Source of the DNA: Dasyornis broadbenti
Taxonomy: Eukaryota > Chordata > Aves > Passeriformes > Dasyornithidae
Direction: 5' to 3'
DNA length: 64,000 bases
Assembly: GCA_013397935.1 (NCBI GenBank)
Contig: VZRN01004257.1
Location: 1,027,910 to 1,091,909, forward strand
The translations under genes were made by a program, and so were the position numbers. The first letter of the stretch is position 1. Every line of letters starts with the position of its first letter. The notes beneath the pieces were generated by a model that was not told where the DNA came from, made no database searches, and saw only the letters and a program-made list of their open reading frames with translations. Below, piece by piece: positions 52,401 through 60,398 of this stretch.

Positions 52401-55400
52401 ATTCGTCTCTCTCCAGCATGTCAGAGCCGCGTAGAAAATCTTGCTTGTGTCACAAAATAGCCTGGGGTGGAAGGAATGGTTTCAAAGTCTGGTCTGAATA
52501 TGTATGGATGAGTTTTGAAAGATATTAAAGGCTTTCCAAGGGCTGTTTCCTTGGAGTTTGCCGTTGCCCCGTGGGTGCAGCATATTCAGGTCCCTGCCAT
52601 GCCCAGGTTTGTGCTGTCACTGGTGCCTCCACAGAGGGAGGAAGGACTGCCTGGAAGGAGGCAAGATGCCCATCTTACAGCTCTGCTTCTCTTTCCAGTG
52701 CCCTGTGTTTTATTGAGCACTTTCCTTCCCATCTTTATCCGCACCCAACCTCGGTTTGCCCACGCATCTTTTACTTTCTCTCTAAAGGTAAAATTATCCT
52801 TGGGCTTAGGAAGATCTGGACGCATTCCTGAAATGCTGGGGTTTGCTGGTTGTATTGCAGTGTATTCCTTGAAAAAGCCTGACCCCTGTGCTCTGTTTGC
52901 AGGTAAACCAGTTATGATTGTTACTGAATACATGGAAAATGGCTCCTTGGACAGCTTCCTACGAGTAAGTGCAATAGCAAACCAAATGGGGCAGAGCTGG
53001 CTCTTGTCCTGAACTTGTTACGGATTTACTGCCACTCTCCTCTGATTCATCATCAGCTCTCGTCGCTTGATATTTCTTTATTTCCATTCGGGTTTGCGTA
53101 TCGTGCTGTGCTCAGAAAGCCACGTAGGGATCCGCTGGTCCGTTTGCAGGAAGCATGATTCCAAAACTAAGACAATTTTGGTCGCGTCAGTATGTCACAT
53201 CTATTAAAAATGAACAAAACAAAACAGCATTCTGGCACGCAAGAAGGAAAATTGTGTTTCTGGAGGCTGAATTAGGACTTTAATGCAGTTGTGCTTGTTG
53301 GTTGGAATCCTCTACGTCTAAGCAAGCGATTTTCAAAATGAATGGATTTGTGGAAATCTTATCAGTAATGAAAAGTTGAGAGAATAGCCCCGTACCTGAG
53401 GACATTAGAAATGTTTAGCTGGCAAAGTTTACTGGCCTGCTTTCTTTTTCCAGCCTTAGACATACTAATAGTGTTGCTGATTTATCTTTGTTTTCTGTCA
53501 AAGTTGGTAGTGAGCCTAAAAAAATCCGAACGCTCCCTGTGTCACCGAGATTTACTTGTGGCAAAACAAGCAGTGTAGGAGAAATGAAATCCCATCTGAG
53601 GGGAAACTCTGGTTTAATTTTAATTTGTTAGGGCAACCTCAGCTTTGGCTGGGAGACTGCCTTGGTTCTGCCACGGTTGAATGACATTATCCCCCAAATT
53701 CATAACACTGAACTAGACATTTAACCCCAAAAGGGGCTACATTGTCAGCCTTGGTTTCACTGTGTGCTGTATATGTTCTGGTGTCTACTGGAGCATGTGA
53801 AATACATATAAATAATGTGTCAGTATAGCTGAATGAAATATCTCTGTACTGAACTATATATATTTTGTTTCGGCTTAAAATCCTCGAAGAAAGCTCTGAG
53901 GAAAGGCGAATAATTTCTGACAGCACAGAACAGTTGTTCAGCTTGTTCTTTCATTGGAGTGTGATTTTTTTTTTTTTTTTTTTTACTACTGTTGTGTGGA
54001 AACATGGATAAGAACCTTGTGACTCATTAATATCACAAGCAACTCAGGCCATATAACCATTTTTATAAATGCCTTTTGGAACTGGTTAGTTTGCTTTCCC
54101 CATTGCTATTAAAAGGCTCTCTGAGCATCTGAATCTGTTCATGGCTGGAAACCTCTTTTTTAGCAAAATCTCTTCCAGGGTCTATATAAATTCTCTTGTT
54201 TTGGCTTTAATAAAAAAGAGGGACAGAGAACTGCTAAGATTTTTTAAAAATAATTAACTTCTTCATGAAGGGGAATTCTGAGACACTCTTTAAGCATCCA
54301 GTGTTTCACATATTTGTCTAATATTTACAGTGCTAATATCACCCCCAAGAACACTCCTCAAAAATGGAGTGGATGCAATCCCTTCTGCAGGCTGATTCAG
54401 GTCAGATCACCTCACGTGGCAGAGCCAGCTCCCCTGTATTTAATAAAATTCCAGAAGCAGCAGCACGAGGAGTTGGAGAGCTGCCCACGAGGATACATTT
54501 ACAGCGCTGGGGAATTCATTGAGAGCTGCGCTACAACAAACTGCTGTCCTATTGTCTATATATCCATGTATCAATATCAGAAGTGGAGGTTAACAAACAG
54601 GATTAGTGAGAGCTGGGAGATTTAAATTATACCCAGAAGCAGATGATTAGAAATACATGCAACTAATGGTTTCTAAGCTAAGTCACGGTGTGTTTTCAGT
54701 AATTTTCATGTTTGTGAATTTGAGGAAAATTTAAAGGAATGAGTTTAAAACTAATGGAATTTGAAAGCCACTGACTCAGCTCAGCATTTGCTTTTATTAA
54801 AAAAAAAAACAACCTTGTGTAATAGAAAACTTTCATGAATCCATTGGGGAAGGCTTGGATTTTCACTGAAAAATCCAATGGCCTTTCAGGGAAGCTGGAC
54901 ATCTGTTTCTCTGATGTTCTGACACTCCAGTTCAGGAGCACACACAACTTAGATTTATGTGCTGCATTCACATGTGTCCCATCTAGGAAATTAAAACTCT
55001 GATGACAGCAAGAAGGAGGCAAATGAATTTTTATCTGAATTGCAAATCTGTCCCCTCCCCTCAGCTGATTGGGAAATCAACACGGTGCCACGTGTGGCAT
55101 TTAAATCACAGCGCCTGACTCGTGAGCTCTTCATCTGAGGAGCTTCCAGGGTGTTCATCAAAAAAAAAAAAAACCTATGCAAGGAGGAACATGAGCAATC
55201 CCTGAAATGACATTTCCAATGTTTTCCAGAAACATGATGCCCAGTTCACAGTCATCCAGCTGGTGGGCATGCTCCGAGGGATCGCATCTGGCATGAAATA
55301 CCTGTCGGATATGGGTTATGTCCATCGGGATTTAGCTGCTCGCAACATCCTCATCAATAGTAACCTGGTATGCAAAGTCTCCGATTTTGGGCTCTCTCGT

Positions 55401-58400
55401 GTGCTGGAGGATGACCCAGAAGCTGCTTACACCACAAGGGTGAGTTCCTTTTAAAATTTCTTGTTTACCCTTTTGAAATTCTTGTTGGTTGTGACAAAGA
55501 CTGAAATCCGGTGTTTTCTGAAAGTGAAATCTCCCTGAGGCTCTGTTGCAGAGGGCAGACAGTCTTGCACGGGCGGAGATGCTCGAAAAAAACAAGCTCA
55601 TCACAATTATTTTTTAATTCATGTCTCAGAGAAGATGACAAAAAGTATGGTTTGTGTTGGTGGATTACTTTTCTTAAACGCTGCAAAATTCTTGGCTCAG
55701 TTTGTTTCTTCTGGGTGTGTAAAAGAGTGAATATCACAATTCAGGCCTGAGTTGGTTTGGCACACAAGAATGTGTGCTTTGAGCACTTTTAGTTTCACTG
55801 CTGATTTAGCTCCCACAGAGTAAAAAAAAAAAAAATCCCACCCATCATATTTTTATGTGTCTTCTACCATGAAGGGACACATGCCTGATTGGAGCATACT
55901 GATATCACTGCTCTGCAAGGGTGTGTCATTTATACCTGCTCTTGTGTCTCTAACGGAGTAAAAACTTGAGTAGAACAAAAAAATGCTCATCTGATTATCA
56001 CCTGAATAACACGGGTTTTTTTGGGTTTTTTGTTTTTTTTTTTTTTGTGGAAGCCTTTAGCTTTATGAATACATGTATATTACACTTGGCTGTCTGGTTG
56101 TTCATGTCGATGCTATGCCAAGAGGATTTTGCTAACTTTAGACAAAGTGACATTAATATCCAGTACCTTAGTCAAGCGTAATTTGCATTATTCATAGCAA
56201 TCCTCTCATCTTCGCTGCACAGACTAGATTAGAGTGTTTCAGCACAATCTTCACGTGGGTTTTCTAGGGCTTCCTTCGTTCCTGAACGCTGACAAGAGCA
56301 ATCAATAATTTTAGTACTTTACACGCTGCCTTCTTCATGATTGCAATAAAAGAACATGTGAGAAACGAGTACAGAAATTCTGGCTATCTTCTTACACTTT
56401 ATATACACATACATTTATAGATACTTCTTTATCAATCATACCTTCATAGCTGACCAGGCATAAAGACTCTATTCTTTACTTGACCCCTCAGCGTTTTCTT
56501 TGCCCTCTGATAAACTTTGTCGTGTAGTTAGAAATATGCAATATATACCACTTCAGAAAACTGTCTGCAGAGATCTTTCGAGATCAATATTAAGCAACAT
56601 TAGTAGGAGAAAGCAGTTGTCATTCTCAGGAGAGTGACAGCATTAAAAAGTAAATATTCCTGGAATGCAAGAGTTCCTCAATAGCAGATGGTCTGTGGTC
56701 CAGCCAGGGGTGTATTGCTGTGTCAGATTCTTGTTTGCTCTCAAAATCAAGCCGAAAATGAAGCACTGGATGAAGCTGCCACATCAGTGACGTGTCTGTG
56801 GGTGCCTTGGACAAGTCAGGGTGCACGGGGTGTCAGGGTTTTCAGCCAGTCTTACATGTGAATTTCCTCTTCCTCTCCTCCTGCCACCTGCTTTCTGAGT
56901 CTACCTGCCTATTTGCAATTAGAAAGTGAAATCAGATGGAAAGAAACTGTTTTGTAAAGTGTAATCGTCTGTGTTCAGTAAACTCCATCTGGCATTTATG
57001 GTGTGCGTGAAAACTGCTGCAGGAGGATGCTCCGATAATTAAAACCTTCAAGTACAACTTAGGACAAATCCAATTTTTTTTCCCAAATTTGTTGCTGTGA
57101 ATGTACCTCTGCCACATCTTGGCTCTGAGAGAAGAGCAAGGCTGTTTGCTATTCATCTTTTTGCTCTCATATTCTTTTAAGTGAACCTTATGTAGGCATC
57201 AAGGTAGTGTTTCCAGGTGGGATGTTTGATCCCCAGCCGAAAGAAAATGGGGACCACAGGTGTGAAACAGAGCTTCACTCCGTGGGCACAGAGATGAGCA
57301 GCTCATGCTCCTGCTGCTTAGTTGTATCACAAAATTTCCTAAGCTTAGCACATTTTGCAAGCACTACAGGGCAAAGCCAAGAGAAAGACAGTGCCACTTT
57401 TTAAAAATAATGGCATCATCTCAAACTATTTCATGCCTAATAACGTCATCGTCCCAAACGATTTCATGTCTCTAAAACTAAAGGATGACACCTACTTTAT
57501 AAGATATTTAAAAAGACAAAAAAGATCTAAAGTATAACTCCGATTTCAAACATTACAGAGTGTATATTGTATTGACGTCCTCCTGTCCTCCATCTCTTCC
57601 TGCTCCCAGGTGTCCATTTAGTGTCAGTGGTACTAGGCAAATTTAGAGAGCTAACTGCAAAGATGGATGTTTTATGCATTTAGGCTCCTTTTCTACCCCT
57701 GTTTTCCGCCTGTAAATGCCAAAGCTCGAGAATGATTCCATTGCTTTAATTCATAATTGCAAGCCCGGACTGATCTACCCCCAAGAAGCCCAGCCAGGCT
57801 TTCAGTGCTCACCACTGCCTGGGTGAAATTTTATGTTGTGCTGCTCTCACAAGCCGTGTCTGAAGCTTTGCATAAAGGCTGTGAACGTGTGTCCTTTTAT
57901 AGATCAATAATTTACGTATCCCTTTCTATATCAGTGCACAATCTGTGATATTCACGCTATTGTACAAGAAGCCTGAAGGACAACGCGAAGATCACGAGTG
58001 CACGTGCGGAATACGGGGAATCCAGAGTTGTAAGGAACTTTCCCACCTGACAGGGTCATTTTTTTTACCTCCCGAATTATTGTCGCTGCCTTGATGCCAC
58101 AAAAGGCCTTCGGCAGCCTGGGGTCTGCCTGCTTACAGAAGCAGAAGCCAGCACGCGAATCAGGCTGACTGTTTGGATTTTATTTTATTTTTTTTTTAGA
58201 GAGTCTTTGTGCCTGAGGGGATGTGCTGTAATTATCTACATTCTCCATATCTATTCACTTCTAATTGAAACACCAAGACTGTATTAAAATTGTCATTGTC
58301 AAATGGATCTGGTTTATCCTTATTATCTTCTAGATGTCTGTGTGACAGCTGGGTGGACTAATGGCACAGGATGAAGTGGAAGTAAATTTAAGCCATCACA

Positions 58401-60353
58401 GCGGTAGAGGGGCTGTAATTACATCGCTCAAAGACAATATTTGGATAATCAGTAGATGAACTTTGACTGTTTAAGCACAGACATCACCATGTTCATGGCA
58501 TTTTAATGTAAATGAAGCCCGTGCTGGACAAAAATCAGTCATGTTTTCCATATATATGCAAAATCTCAATAATAGAATCTGAGTGTATTGAAGGGCGTGG
58601 TTAAAAAGGGAACAAAACTCCATAAATTCTCTTGCCTGATAAGAACAAGGGAGAGAAACAGTGCTCTGTTATCACTGACTTCTGAAGCAGGAGATAATTT
58701 CCATTTAAAATATTCATTAGTAAGGGACTGACAAGCAGAATCAGCTAATTTTCAGGTGTGCGAGAAGGTAAGTCAGGCTCATCTCACATGAAACTCGCTT
58801 GTTCTCTACCACTAAGACATCTCCTGATCTCTCCTAAGTCCTGGCATAATGAATGAATGTCAGCTTTCTCTGCACAGTTCTTCTAGTAATTCAGTTAGAA
58901 TCCATTTTTCTTGATTCTCTCCACCCAGGCCTGTGGCTTAGGTGCCTGTGGCAGTCACCCTGTAACAGGTCATAAATCAGAATATTGGAATGGGTTCTGA
59001 AGTCCTGGAAACAGCTGCCTTGTGCTGGAGTGCCAGACGTGCTGGAAATAAATTGTGGACTTCACTGGCGTTAGATGAGTTATGTTGGAGAGCCAGATCC
59101 TGCAGGAATGGCGGCTCCATCTACAGAAGATAAAACTTTTGGTTACTGCTGGGTCTCTGATTTCAAGCCCTGAGAGAGGTTCTCTGACCTAGACTGCCTG
59201 GGATTTTGATCTGCAGGAACAAACTCTAACAATTTCTAACGCTACTCTCACAATTTCTTTGACTAAAGCTGTCTTTCTACTCGAATTCAGGGAACTTGAC
59301 TTTATGATGAGCAAGCCCTTAAAGGGAGACCATGACAAAAATATACAAACCCTGTATTTATCTTCAGAAAAGAATCAGTAAATATGTTGTAAGTATTAGC
59401 AGGTAACACTACAGCAATTTTAAATATTAGGACACTGGGGAAAGCGGAATTAAAAATAAGAGATGAGTAACGAAACCCATGTGGGACCTTTGTTTTCCCA
59501 GCTTCCACTCTATGGCCCAGGAGAAAGTGTTTGGTTTTATTTATGTGAAGGTCGATTATGTAAGGTGTATTTGATACTGCCAAAGGATATTACCAAGAAT
59601 ATTCCGGCTCCCGGCAAAGCAGAAAAATGGAGAGGTTGTATGTGTTCTAATGAGATGAGCGTTTCCCAAAAATAGTGGAGAGAAAGGAAAAGGCGTTTTC
59701 TAATGCTGAATGATCACGCGGTTTTAATTTCAGAATCGATTATATGAATTGCAGCAAGTGTTACAAGTTTCTCAGGTAATAGCAGTAGAACACCATGCAT
59801 TTAGTTTGATAAAATGCTTCAGATTTCCTGTAGATATTGAAATTTGAACACCTGTTAAAATGTGAATGTTGCATAATGCTTTTCAGGGAATTGTTTATAT
59901 GTTAAAATGCTTGTTTGTCTAAAAAATATTTACCAGAACTTTTTTGGTTGTTCTTGTTCTTAAACTATTCAAAAAAAAAAAAGTCAGCAAAACCCCCTTT
60001 TTAAAAATAAATATAGGACATTTTTATGACAAACTGGGGAGCAGAATAGCGAAATTACACTTTTAGATTCCATTCAGGGGCAGTTGACTTCTTTTTTTTA
60101 GCTACATTTTCATTCATATTTTTGTCTTGTTTATGGTCATGCTTCGTACCTACAGGTGCGTCTGAGATTACAGCTGATTCTTAACAAAGAAAATTTGAAA
60201 GCCACCGACTCACACTCCTTGTATCGTGAATCTGGGGTTGACGTACCTTCCTTTTTCAGTAAAGCAAAGCCAGAATTTGTTTCATTGAATTTCTAATCTT
60301 TCTGCAATAAAGCAGTCCCAAAATGTTAGGAGAATAATTAATGTCTTTTCTTT

Positions 60354-60398
<45 letters not shown>

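Larger units (their letters stand above)
49087..52902 (+). other. EPHA3: EPHA3 intron 11
   Basis: 3,816-base phase 1 intron with a (TA)n microsatellite (49647-49667), a T/G-rich tract (about 51019-51070) and an unresolved gap inside poly(A) (52016-52026). No exon or transposon was recognised. Confidence 0.9.

Noticed and set aside
52515..53012. 165-codon ORF around exon 12
   Set aside because: Only 52903-52964 matches a kinase; the rest is open intron on either side of the splice sites.
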